Shown: positions 7,326 to 14,988 of the stretch, piece by piece
Position numbering within the stretch: position 1 is the first letter of the stretch
Layout of the letters: each line of letters starts with the position of its first letter
Source of the DNA: Akkermansiaceae bacterium UBA1518
GTDB taxonomy: Bacteria > Verrucomicrobiota > Verrucomicrobiia > Verrucomicrobiales > Akkermansiaceae
Direction of reading: 5' to 3'
DNA: 25,717 bases
NCBI GenBank assembly: GCA_002323895.1
Contig: DCQM01000116.1
Location: 1 to 25,717 of the forward strand
Notes under the pieces: model-generated
Database searches by the model: none
Told to the model about the DNA's origin: nothing
Seen by the model: only the letters and a program-made list of their open reading frames with translations
Program-made: the position numbers and the translations under genes

Positions 7326-9205
7326 GATTCAGATTTCTCCTCAGACACTTCCTTCTTTTTTAAGGCCTTTGCCTCGGGATTATCTTGTTCAAGTACGAGC
7401 GAATGGATCGTGATTGACCCATCAATTTCCTCGTCCTCCGATAAAACCGGACTCAACTTTCCATCTTCGGTCTCGATGAAAAGAATAATAGCTTTATCGC
7501 CGTGTGCCGTCTTGAAATCTTCCATCGTGAAAACGTCCGTCAATAAGGTCGATTTCATCTCGGCGCCCTTTTCCACAAAAGAACTCAAGTCGGAAAATCT
7601 CGGCCCTCCAAGAAAACAAAACCGCCCACGCATGTGATTAGCGACCGCTTTTTGATGATGAAAATCGACATCCGATGGCGTGATCTGCCAAACGTTAGCC
7701 TTGCCAAATCGGTGCTGAAATTCGCGGGCCGCCAGCGAGTTTACCTCATTATTAGGGGTAGCCGCCACCAAGTGCCCAAGCCCCGCAAAATCGATTTCCT
7801 CCTCAGCATACTCCGAGAGGATGTTAGCTCGCACTGCCTGTAAACCCTCAAGCCTCGCCGCCGATACCTTCTCGAAGCGCGTGTCTAGCAAAAGACAGTG
7901 GTGCCCTTTGTCAACCAAACCCTTCGCGACAACCCGAATCCAAGGCTCAGCTCCAGCAAAAAGCACACCCGTAGGATTGGCTTCGGACAAGCCAAGCCGG
8001 CGCGCCAAAGGAGCCGCTAGCAGACCATAAAAAGTGACCGTTCCTAGAATCACAATAAAAACTAGGGGAACCAATTCACCAGCCTCCTCGGCCAAAACGA
8101 TATAAGTTTCATTCTCGGGGTTTAACTTCGCCGCCCCCGTAATTTGAAGAGCGAAAACTGACGTCACGGCTGCCGCCACGATTCCCCGCGGAGCCAATAG
8201 GGCCAAAAAAAGTTGCTCCCGAAACGTCGTGCGCACCGATCCAAGATTCGCTAAAAAGACGGAAGCCGGACGAACCACCAAAATTAAGACGAGGAGGAAC
8301 ATCAGCCCTTTTTGCCAAACCATTTGGATCTCCGACATCCCGATCCGCCCGGAAAGCATTAAGAAAAGAAGCGAAATAATGAGCACTCTTAAGTTCTCTT
8401 TAAATTCAAGAATGTGCCGCACTGAAACTTTTTTCTGATTGGCCAAAGCCACTCCTAAAACCGTCACCGTCAGTAAGCCCGCTTCATGTTGAATGGCATT
8501 GGAACCTGCAAAGGCCACTCCAACCAAAGCCAGAAAAAACATGCTCTCTAGAAAATCTGGGATCAAGTGTCGCGACATTAAGCCCTCCGTCACCTTTGCC
8601 AACCCCCAACCCAGCCCCACCCCGACAATTAACGTCTTCACCAGAGCAATTGCCACAATATCCCAACCCTGGCCAACTCCCCCTTCCTGAATCGTAATGA
8701 AAACCAAGACCGCTAAAACTGCTCCGATGGGATCTACCACGATTCCCTCCCACTTGACGATCGAGGCCACCTTACGACGTGGCCTAATCAAGCGGAGTAG
8801 CGGAGCCACCACGGTTGGCCCGGTCACCACTAAAATTGCTCCCAGCAGCGCACAAATTTGCCAGTGGTACCCTAGAGTGTAACGTGCTGCCACTGCAGTG
8901 AGACCAAATGCTAATACCACCGCGGTAGTACAGAGTTTTAGTACTGGAGTGCCGGCCTCTTTGAGCTCGGAGAATTTTAAAGTTAGTCCACCCTCAAAGA
9001 GGATAATCGCCACAAAAAAACCAACTAAACTCAAGAGCGAACCTTCATCCTTAAGATAATTATCAATCCGCATTCCGGTGAAGTGCGAAAGCGCAAACCC
9101 CAAAATGAGTAAAAGTAAGATTGATGGTAGCTTCATTCGCCAAGCCAACCACTGGGCCACTACCCCAAGGAGTAGAAGAAAAGCAAGATAGGCAAGAAAG
9201 TCCAT
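7322..9205 (-). CDS. CPA1-type Na+(K+)/H+ antiporter with C-terminal RCK/TrkA-N-like domain
   Basis: Inner-membrane cation/proton antiporter of 627 residues. About twelve transmembrane helices fill the first ~400 residues. Landmarks include LFEGGLTL (69-76), the core helices GAILVVTGPTVVAPLLR and WEGIVVDPIGAVLAV (Asp158 at the likely ion site), and LAPRGIVAAAVTSVFAL, which is characteristic of the CPA1/NhaP-like group. After residue ~410 a Rossmann-like region begins at GVLFAGAEPWIRVVAKGL, ends beta-2 in DTR and continues to HLVAATPNNEVNSLAAREF. This matches a TrkA-N/RCK domain, although the GxGxxG loop is degraded (AGAEPW), so nucleotide binding is uncertain. A charged, acidic tail ends the protein. 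The family maintains pH and Na+/K+ balance. It is translationally coupled to the downstream methyltransferase. Confidence 0.9.
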   Translation of the reverse strand: MDFLAYLAFLLLLGVVAQWLAWRMKLPSILLLLILGFALSHFTGMRIDNYLKDEGSLLSLVGFFVAIILFEGGLTLKFSELKEAGTPVLKLCTTAVVLAFGLTAVAARYTLGYHWQICALLGAILVVTGPTVVAPLLRLIRPRRKVASIVKWEGIVVDPIGAVLAVLVFITIQEGGVGQGWDIVAIALVKTLIVGVGLGWGLAKVTEGLMSRHLIPDFLESMFFLALVGVAFAGSNAIQHEAGLLTVTVLGVALANQKKVSVRHILEFKENLRVLIISLLFLMLSGRIGMSEIQMVWQKGLMFLLVLILVVRPASVFLANLGSVRTTFREQLFLALLAPRGIVAAAVTSVFALQITGAAKLNPENETYIVLAEEAGELVPLVFIVILGTVTFYGLLAAPLARRLGLSEANPTGVLFAGAEPWIRVVAKGLVDKGHHCLLLDTRFEKVSAARLEGLQAVRANILSEYAEEEIDFAGLGHLVAATPNNEVNSLAAREFQHRFGKANVWQITPSDVDFHHQKAVANHMRGRFCFLGGPRFSDLSSFVEKGAEMKSTLLTDVFTMEDFKTAHGDKAIILFIETEDGKLSPVLSEDEEIDGSITIHSLVLEQDNPEAKALKKKEVSEEKSES

Positions 9206-9393
9206 CTGCGAAGACTGACTTCAATCTCCTTCTCAGCCAAGTCTAGATCTCAATCGAAACCAACACATGATAAAGGCCATTCTCGAATGGCGATTCCAAA
9301 CCTACTCCCCACTGATTGCCAGAAAGAGAGCCTATTCCCCTAAGGCCCTCGCCATCACGAAGCCTGACTTTGGAGGAACGATTCTCAAAGAAG
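9206..9393. other. Intergenic gap between rpiB-glyA fusion and antiporter gene
   Basis: This 188-base gap lies between two minus-strand genes. It contains one small stem-loop (listed separately). A minus-strand frame from 9464 or 9416 to 9243 crosses much of it and overlaps the 3' end of the fusion gene, but it has no recognisable homology. No clear sigma-70 promoter was seen for the antiporter. Confidence 0.5.
9276..9291 (-). terminator. Weak stem-loop downstream of rpiB-glyA
   Basis: GCCATT-CTCG-AATGGC forms a perfect 6-bp stem with a 4-base loop. On the minus strand it is followed by CTTTATC, which is only moderately T-rich. It sits about 100 bases after the fusion gene's stop and 70 bases before the antiporter start. 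It could be an imperfect terminator or a processing stem. Confidence 0.3.
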
Positions 9394-11067
9394 CTACCAA
9401 GGCAGCGGGAAGGCAGCATTGAAAGCGAAGACTTTTTCACGAATCTCAGCAAGTTTTGCATCATCTTCGCGCGCTTCTAAGGCTTCATGGATTAAATCAG
9501 CCACCGTCTCGATATCATTTTCTTTCATCCCACGAGTTGTCACCGCAGGAGTTCCAATTCGAATCCCACTTGGCTTCATTGGACCAGCCTCATCAAAGGG
9601 AATCGAATTCTTGTTCACGGTGATACCCACCTTGTCGAGGGTATCAGAAACAACCGACCCATCAAGGCCCACCGGACGAAGATCCACCATGAAAACATGA
9701 TTGTCAGTGCCTCCAGAAACGATGCGATAACCATTCTTTCCTAGAGCCGTAGCCATTGCCTGGGCATTCTTAACAACTTGCTCCTGATACTCTTTAAACC
9801 CAGGCTTAAGAGCCTCGCCAAAACATACCGCCTTGGCTGCAATAACATGCATTAGCGGCCCACCTTGGACCCCCGGGAAAACGCGGCCGTCGATTTTCTT
9901 GGCATACTCCGATTTACATAAAATAATGCCGCCACGAGGTCCGCGCAAAGATTTGTGAGTGGTCGACGTCACGAAATCAGCATGCGGAACCGGGCTAGGA
10001 TGAGCTCCTGCCGCCACTAATCCAGCTATGTGCGCCATGTCGACGAACAAATAAGCTCCGACCGCTTTCGCAATTTTGCCCATCCGTTCAAAATCGATCG
10101 TTCGCGAGTATGCACTCGCCCCACAAGTGATTAACTTGGGCTTAACCTCCTGCGCTTGAGCTTCAAGAGCGTCATAGTCGATGCACTCATCCTCTGCAGC
10201 CACACCATAGTGAGTGACATCGTAGAGCCGACCCGAAAAGTTAGCCGGATGGCCGTGCGTCAAGTGACCACCGTGCGCAAGATCCATGGTCAAAATTTTG
10301 TCACCCGGTTGCAATACAGCAAAGTAAACTGCAGTGTTGGCTTGGGATCCGGAATGAGGCTGGACGTTGGCATGCTCGGCTCCAAAAACCTCCTTGAGCC
10401 GATTGATCGCAAGTTCCTCGACCACATCAACATTTTCACATCCTCCATACCAACGACGCCCGGGGTAACCCTCAGCATATTTATTGGTCAAAAGCGAACC
10501 TTGCGCCTCCATCACTGCAGGACTTGCAAAATTCTCAGAAGCAATCAGCTCAATGTGACTACGCTGGCGTTTTTCCTCGCCAACAATAGCATCAAAAACT
10601 TCTGGATCCGTCATCGCAAGACGCGATCCCGACGCCTTACGAAGTCGACGCTCATGACGTCCACCCTCGAAATCTGTCTTAAGAAAAACCTCAACGATCT
10701 CCAATGCGGTCTCCTCTTCCACTGCTTTTTGACCAAGGCAGAGCACATTGGCATTATTGTGAGACCGCGCGAACTCCGCCTGCTCTACAGTATGAATGTT
10801 AGCGCCCCGAACATCACGGAAACGATTCGCGGCGAGGCACACACCCGCGCCCGAAGTGCAGATCAAAATTCCACGATCGGCACGTTCCTCATTTACCGCA
10901 CGGGCCACTTCATTAGCAAAGTCGGCATAGTCAACCGAATCGGTCCCATGAGTGCCATAATCGACGAACTCGCGGCCTGCCTTTTTCAAAGCCTCCACGA
11001 CAGCATTTTTCAACTCAACTCCGCCGTGATCGGCCCCGACTGCAATGCGGTAAGAATCTGCACTCAT
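9394..11067 (-). CDS. Fused ribose-5-phosphate isomerase B / serine hydroxymethyltransferase
   Basis: One uninterrupted frame (557 residues from this start) encodes two enzymes. Residues ~6-146 are RpiB, interconverting ribose-5-P and ribulose-5-P. VGADHGG (10-16) holds the substrate-binding Asp/His. ILICTSGAG places Cys70 at the catalytic Cys position. RSHNNANVL contains the conserved His103, and FEGGRHERR closes the domain. Residues ~152-557 are SHMT (GlyA), converting serine plus THF to glycine plus methylene-THF. Its motifs are HIELIASEN, NKYAEGYPG, VQPHSGSQAN, LFVDMAHIAGLVAAG and TSTTHKSLRGPRGG, with the PLP lysine at K372. The linker KASGSRLA is only about 6-8 residues. Both domains look catalytically complete. 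ATG 11067 has GGGGGG four bases upstream; ATG 11082 is an alternative. An internal ATG at 10614 could yield SHMT alone. The LMW phosphatase gene lies just upstream on the same strand. Confidence 0.93.
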   Translation of the reverse strand: MSADSYRIAVGADHGGVELKNAVVEALKKAGREFVDYGTHGTDSVDYADFANEVARAVNEERADRGILICTSGAGVCLAANRFRDVRGANIHTVEQAEFARSHNNANVLCLGQKAVEEETALEIVEVFLKTDFEGGRHERRLRKASGSRLAMTDPEVFDAIVGEEKRQRSHIELIASENFASPAVMEAQGSLLTNKYAEGYPGRRWYGGCENVDVVEELAINRLKEVFGAEHANVQPHSGSQANTAVYFAVLQPGDKILTMDLAHGGHLTHGHPANFSGRLYDVTHYGVAAEDECIDYDALEAQAQEVKPKLITCGASAYSRTIDFERMGKIAKAVGAYLFVDMAHIAGLVAAGAHPSPVPHADFVTSTTHKSLRGPRGGIILCKSEYAKKIDGRVFPGVQGGPLMHVIAAKAVCFGEALKPGFKEYQEQVVKNAQAMATALGKNGYRIVSGGTDNHVFMVDLRPVGLDGSVVSDTLDKVGITVNKNSIPFDEAGPMKPSGIRIGTPAVTTRGMKENDIETVADLIHEALEAREDDAKLAEIREKVFAFNAAFPLPW

Positions 11068-11091
11068 TAGACCCCCCTTCATTGACCCCTA

Positions 11092-11108
11092 CTTGCCAAA
11101 ATGGCAAG
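11092..11108. promoter_or_regulatory. Perfect 7-bp stem-loop between phosphatase and RpiB-GlyA genes
   Basis: CTTGCCA-AAA-TGGCAAG is a perfect 7-bp inverted repeat with a 3-base loop in the gap between the phosphatase stop (11131) and the fusion gene start. On the transcribed minus strand it is followed by TAGGGG, not a T-run, so it is not a classical terminator. It could be an RNA-processing stem or an operator that uncouples the two genes' expression. Confidence 0.4.
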
Positions 11109-11130
11109 CGCTCACTTACCAAAAGACCAA

Positions 11131-11601
11131 TCAAGACTCCTCTTCCCGATTTTCCATGAAGCCTAAAATCCCGCCCATCGCTGCATTAAGGACCTTCGAG
11201 GTCATTTCATAAGCAGGTCGGCCCATCCCGATAGGATCAGGAACATCCACTCCCACCTTACCGTCCATCTCCACAAAATCGCAGGCAAGATGATATTTCT
11301 CCTCATACTCCGGATGCATTATTTCCAACATTTCAAGATGTCCCTCAGTCATGCAAAACACAGCATCTGCTTCCTCTAGCATTGAGGCGTTTACCATGCG
11401 GCTCCGAAAGTTCTCCAGCTCGACTCCCTGCTCTTTGAGAACAGTGACCGTTTCATGACTCGCTGAACTCCCGGGCTGGGCCGCCACTCCCGCCGAAGAA
11501 ACCTCGATATCCGTATTTTCGGCTGCCTTGCGAAACACCCCTTCCGCCATTGGGCTCCGACAAGTATTTCCTGTGCACACAAATAAGACCTTCCGTGACA
11601 T
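11131..11601 (-). CDS. Low-molecular-weight protein phosphatase, YwlE-like (probable protein-arginine phosphatase)
   Basis: Cytoplasmic phosphatase of 156 residues. The P-loop is CTGNTCRS (C9-S16), with the nucleophile Cys9 and Arg15. The general acid is Asp122 in PDPIG. The P-loop has Thr13 where tyrosine-specific members usually have Ile (CxGNICRS). In Bacillus YwlE the equivalent Thr11 is the known determinant of phospho-arginine specificity, so arginine dephosphorylation is the better guess than phosphotyrosine or arsenate reduction. The frame opens further upstream to 11676, but ATG 11601 (MSRKVLFVCTGN) matches the family start; its Shine-Dalgarno site is weak. Downstream, 63 bases away, is the RpiB-GlyA fusion, echoing the ywlE-ywlF-glyA order of Firmicutes. 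No McsB-like arginine kinase gene lies in this window. Confidence 0.88.
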   Translation of the reverse strand: MSRKVLFVCTGNTCRSPMAEGVFRKAAENTDIEVSSAGVAAQPGSSASHETVTVLKEQGVELENFRSRMVNASMLEEADAVFCMTEGHLEMLEIMHPEYEEKYHLACDFVEMDGKVGVDVPDPIGMGRPAYEMTSKVLNAAMGGILGFMENREEES

Positions 11602-11653
11602 GGAAAGTACGCTAACGCTTCCTTGGTATCTCTCAATAAGCAATTCACCTCTT

Positions 11654-12079
11654 ATGAAATTCCTCTTCTTCCCCATTAACCTTATCCTAGCTGGCCTCTT
11701 TTTTGTTTTTGCTTGGTTCCAACGAAACGATATCGATCCAGAGATCTACTCAAACCCTTCTTTCGGAAACCCCACTTTCGACTCCGCACTCTGGTTCCTC
11801 TTTTATGCGGTCATTGGGTTAGTCTTTCTCCTTCTAATCAAAAAACGCGTTCCAGTCTGGTATTTCATCCTCGCAGTAATTGCCTGTCTAACAGAAATGT
11901 ATCTCTCCGGACCTGGCCTCTGGGAAAACATATTCGGTGAAAAATCTTTCACCATGACTGGTGAATCAATGTCTGGAACCGACCCACGCGTCGAACTAAC
12001 TCGCGAATTTTTCGGGGCAGTCATCGCTCTTGCCGGGGTAACTTTCCAGTGGTCGCAGAACAAAAAACTCAGCGTCTGA
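11654..12079 (+). CDS. TMEM220-like small membrane protein
   Basis: Predicted membrane protein of 141 residues with about four hydrophobic helices: the N-terminal MKFLFFPINLILAGLFFVFAW, ALWFLFYAVIGLVFLLLI, VPVWYFILAVIACLTEMYL, and EFFGAVIALAGVTFQW. QRNDIDPEIY in the first loop and VELTREFFGAVIAL near the end match the pattern of the TMEM220 family (conserved Asn-Asp-Pro loop and Glu-Phe/Arg-Glu-Phe motif). Members have no established biochemical function. The frame is open upstream to 11528, but ATG 11654 gives a proper membrane-protein N-terminus. ATG 11600 is a less likely alternative and overlaps the phosphatase start codon on the other strand. The gene is divergent from the phosphatase, with about 52 bases between starts. 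Confidence 0.7.
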   Translation: MKFLFFPINLILAGLFFVFAWFQRNDIDPEIYSNPSFGNPTFDSALWFLFYAVIGLVFLLLIKKRVPVWYFILAVIACLTEMYLSGPGLWENIFGEKSFTMTGESMSGTDPRVELTREFFGAVIALAGVTFQWSQNKKLSV

Positions 12080-12157
12080 GTAATAAACCTTCTAGGTTAC
12101 CGCAAAGAAATCTCCAATCAAACATTTGGATAAAACCAAGGATTCCCAAGGGCCTCG

Positions 12158-13390
12158 CTAAATACCAGCGGGCTTCCAAGCGTCTGAATATTCTCTCTGC
12201 CAGTATTTCTTGGGAACATCAGAGCCTTTAATTTGAATACCCTCACGGTAGGAAATATTCCCAAGGTGACAGAGCATCGTGCTCTTTTGGGCATCAGAAA
12301 TTTCCGCATTGAGAGCTTCTCCCTTTCGAATGGCATTGATGAAATTTTGGAAGTGCAGAACATCATTAAGCTTAGGAACATTCTCATGCACAAGCTTACC
12401 CGCGTTGTCATAAATTCGATAACCACCGCTATCGAATGACATGATCCCGCCATCACCATAAACACTCACAAAGGGATGCTTCTCCTGCTTCCGTTGCAGG
12501 CAACTACTCCCATGCCAGCTCATCCCAACCTTACCAAAGTCGTAGGTTGCATCAGCAGTATCAGGCGTCTCTTGATCATCATTAAAGTGGTAACGCCCAC
12601 CAATACAGCTGGTATTATGGGGTGAATCAACTCCCAGTGCCCAGCGAGCAATATCAAGTGCATGAACTCCATTATTAGCTAGTTCACCGCCGCCGTAAGC
12701 CCAGTGCCAATGCCAGTTGTAGTGGATCAAATTATCCTTGTAGGGTCGCGCCGGAACTGGTCCCTGCCAAAGCTTGTAATCAAGGTTTTCCGGAACTACC
12801 GCAGGCTTTCCCTTTCCAATCGAATCTCGCTTGTTGTCATACCAGCAACGCGCATACCGAAGCTTCCCAATCACCCCAGTCTTGAGCTTTTCAATCCCCT
12901 CGCGAAAAGCTGGAGCACTTCGTCTTTGATTGCCCATCTGGACTTTCCGATCGGTCCGTTGAGCTGCTGCCACCATGAGCTCGGCCTCGCGGGGATTATG
13001 ACTTCCAGGTTTCTCAACGTAGACATGCTTCCCCGCGTCACACGCAAGAATCGTGGCAGGGGCATGCCAGAAATTTGGAGCTGCGACTGATAGAATATCG
13101 ACCTCTTTATCCTCAAGAATACGACGGAAATCGGTGACTGCTTTGGGAAGATTACCCTTCTGGCGGTCAGCTGTATATTTCGCTCCAGCCGCAAGACGAC
13201 TCTGATCAACATCGCAAACATAGGCAATCTCAACGCCTTCTAGCTTCGCAAAATTGTTGATATGGGCTTTTCCTCTGCTAAGGCCCATTATCCCCACCCT
13301 AAGCTTCTGCCCCGGTCGACTTTCGGCCCGTAAATGACCTGCAAGTGCAGCTGCAGAGGCCGTGCTAATGAATTGGCGACGATTGTTCAT
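12158..13390 (-). CDS. Tat-exported Gfo/Idh/MocA-family oxidoreductase
   Basis: NAD(P)-dependent sugar/inositol-type oxidoreductase of 410 residues, with a twin-arginine start (NNRRQFISTASAAALAG) that predicts folded export to the periplasm. The Rossmann domain shows RVGIMGLSRGKAH (31-43) and the acidic beta-2 end VCDVD. The family hallmark EKP is at 126-128 (VYVEKPGSHN). The substrate domain has DYKLWQGPVPARPY and GGGELANNGVHALDIARW, whose His243/Asp246 match the catalytic pattern. Such secreted members are abundant in Verrucomicrobiota and Planctomycetota, where cofactor is probably loaded before export. The ATG at 13390 diverges from the esterase gene across 138 bases. This suggests, but does not prove, shared control in sugar metabolism. 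Confidence 0.92.
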   Translation of the reverse strand: MNNRRQFISTASAAALAGHLRAESRPGQKLRVGIMGLSRGKAHINNFAKLEGVEIAYVCDVDQSRLAAGAKYTADRQKGNLPKAVTDFRRILEDKEVDILSVAAPNFWHAPATILACDAGKHVYVEKPGSHNPREAELMVAAAQRTDRKVQMGNQRRSAPAFREGIEKLKTGVIGKLRYARCWYDNKRDSIGKGKPAVVPENLDYKLWQGPVPARPYKDNLIHYNWHWHWAYGGGELANNGVHALDIARWALGVDSPHNTSCIGGRYHFNDDQETPDTADATYDFGKVGMSWHGSSCLQRKQEKHPFVSVYGDGGIMSFDSGGYRIYDNAGKLVHENVPKLNDVLHFQNFINAIRKGEALNAEISDAQKSTMLCHLGNISYREGIQIKGSDVPKKYWQREYSDAWKPAGI

Positions 13391-13528
13391 CCCAAAGTTC
13401 TAGTGATTGATCGAACTCTTGGCGAGCCTTTCGGAGGAAACTCAATCTAAATTAGAGATAAGAAGAAAATTCCACAACTCCATGAAAGAGAACATCGTTT
13501 GGACGACTATCTTTAATCTGAATCTTTT
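13391..13528. other. Divergent intergenic region between oxidoreductase and esterase genes
   Basis: These 138 AT-rich bases separate two outward-facing genes for sugar-active exported enzymes, so promoters for both should lie here. Candidate AT-rich blocks are seen (for example TAAATTAGAG and CTTTAATCTGAATC), but no convincing -35/-10 pair or operator palindrome could be assigned by eye. Confidence 0.4.
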
Positions 13529-14983
13529 ATGAACATACGACACCATCTCTCAGCAACTCTCTTCCTAGCGGCCATATTTCCATCCTCAGCGGATGTCAGC
13601 GTTTCAAAGGTCTTTGGCGACCATATGGTTTTACAGCAAAAAGCGCCGATCCGTGTCTGGGGAACCGCCGATCCCGGGGAACGTGTTAGTGTGTCTCTCG
13701 GCGGCAAAACCTTGGAAACAACCGCAACGAACGAAGGCTCTTGGCGGGTTGATCTCCCATCTCTCACGGCAGACAACAAGCCCCATACCATGACTATTAA
13801 AGGTAAGAATATAGTCGAAATTAAAGACGTCCTTCTCGGAGAAGTCTGGATCTGCTCAGGACAATCTAACATGGAGTGGGCGGTTAACCGCTCTCTCAAT
13901 CCTAAGGAAGAAATTGCAGCAGCAAATCACCCGAAAATCCGCCTCTTTAATGTCCCTGGGCACGTAGCAAAACCGGAGCCTGAAAAAGATCCCCGGGGTC
14001 AGTGGCAGATCTGCTCGCCGGCGACCATTCCTGGCTTCAGCGCAGTTGGCTACTACTTTGGGCGCGAACTCCAAAAGGAACTTAACGTTCCTATCGGCCT
14101 TGTTGGGACAAACTGGGGCGGCACTCGCATCGAACCATGGACTCCACCAGCCGGTTTCAAATCAGTTCCCAACCTAAAGGACTATGTCGAGAATCTTGAT
14201 GCCGTTGCCAAGGCTCGCGCAGAGGGTAAGAAAGCAAATCCTAAAGGCGGCGCTGTGCAAATCTACAACGGAATGGTTCATGCACTTACGCCACTCAGCG
14301 CACGTGGTGCAATCTGGTATCAGGGTGAATCCAACGCCGGTGATGGACTCCGCTACGACCACCTCAAGGAGGGCCTCGTGAAAGGATGGCGCTCGGCCTT
14401 CGATAACGAAGACCTTTCCTTTTACTGGGTTCAACTCGCCAATTTCCAAAACCCCGGAGACAAACCCGAAGGTGGTGGCTGGGGCCCAGTTCGCGAAGGA
14501 CAACGCCGCGCGCTACGACTTCCTAAAACAGGAATGGCAGTCATCATCGACATCGGAAACGCGAAAGACATTCACCCTAAGAACAAACAGGACGTTGGCA
14601 AACGCCTCGCGCTTTGGGCTCTCGCGAAAGACTATAACAAGAACCTTGTTCCCTCCGGACCACTCTACAAATCAATGAAAAAAGAAGGACCTACGATCAG
14701 AGTTTCCTTCGACTACGTCGGCTCCGGCCTCACGACCGGGGAGAAGAAAGGCTTAGACCCAATGAAAGAAACCAAGGGCGCAGAATTAGCCCGTTTCTCT
14801 ATTCAAGATACAGCCGGGAAGTGGCACTGGGCTAAAGCCAAAATCGACGGCGAAGATGTTGTGGTTTGGCACGACGAAGTTAAGAACCCACAGCACGTCC
14901 GTTTCGGTTACGAATCTAACCCTGTCGGTATCAATCTTTACAATAAGGAAGGCCTTCCAGCTTCCCCCTTTACAACGGACTAA
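13529..14983 (+). CDS. Secreted sialate O-acetylesterase-like SGNH esterase
   Basis: Exported carbohydrate esterase of 484 residues. MNIRHHLSATLFLAAIFPSSA is a signal peptide. A beta-rich N-terminal domain follows (VFGDHMVLQQKAPIRVWG, a hallmark start for this group). The SGNH hydrolase core has the block I nucleophile in WICSGQSNMEW (Ser113), GLVGTNWGGTRIEPW (190-204) for the oxyanion region, and IWYQGESN (262-269). The late DIGNAKDIHPKNK supplies Asp347/His349 of the catalytic triad. The family removes acetyl groups from sialic acid or from plant/algal polysaccharides. In this phylum polysaccharide deacetylation is as likely as sialate. It is divergent from the Gfo/Idh gene and ends 5 bases before the convergent GNAT-like gene. 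Confidence 0.92.
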   Translation: MNIRHHLSATLFLAAIFPSSADVSVSKVFGDHMVLQQKAPIRVWGTADPGERVSVSLGGKTLETTATNEGSWRVDLPSLTADNKPHTMTIKGKNIVEIKDVLLGEVWICSGQSNMEWAVNRSLNPKEEIAAANHPKIRLFNVPGHVAKPEPEKDPRGQWQICSPATIPGFSAVGYYFGRELQKELNVPIGLVGTNWGGTRIEPWTPPAGFKSVPNLKDYVENLDAVAKARAEGKKANPKGGAVQIYNGMVHALTPLSARGAIWYQGESNAGDGLRYDHLKEGLVKGWRSAFDNEDLSFYWVQLANFQNPGDKPEGGGWGPVREGQRRALRLPKTGMAVIIDIGNAKDIHPKNKQDVGKRLALWALAKDYNKNLVPSGPLYKSMKKEGPTIRVSFDYVGSGLTTGEKKGLDPMKETKGAELARFSIQDTAGKWHWAKAKIDGEDVVVWHDEVKNPQHVRFGYESNPVGINLYNKEGLPASPFTTD

Positions 14984-14988
14984 AATTA

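Noticed and set aside
10156..11070. Long plus-strand frame (304 codons) opposite the RpiB-GlyA gene
   Set aside because: It lies wholly antisense to a gene with clear catalytic motifs, and its translation shows no recognisable domain. Its openness is explained by the codon use of the gene beneath it.
12152..12175. Bulged stem (GCC-T-CGCT...AGCG-GGC) at the 3' end of the Gfo/Idh gene
   Set aside because: It overlaps the coding end, has a bulge and a 7-base loop, and is not followed by T-rich sequence on either strand.
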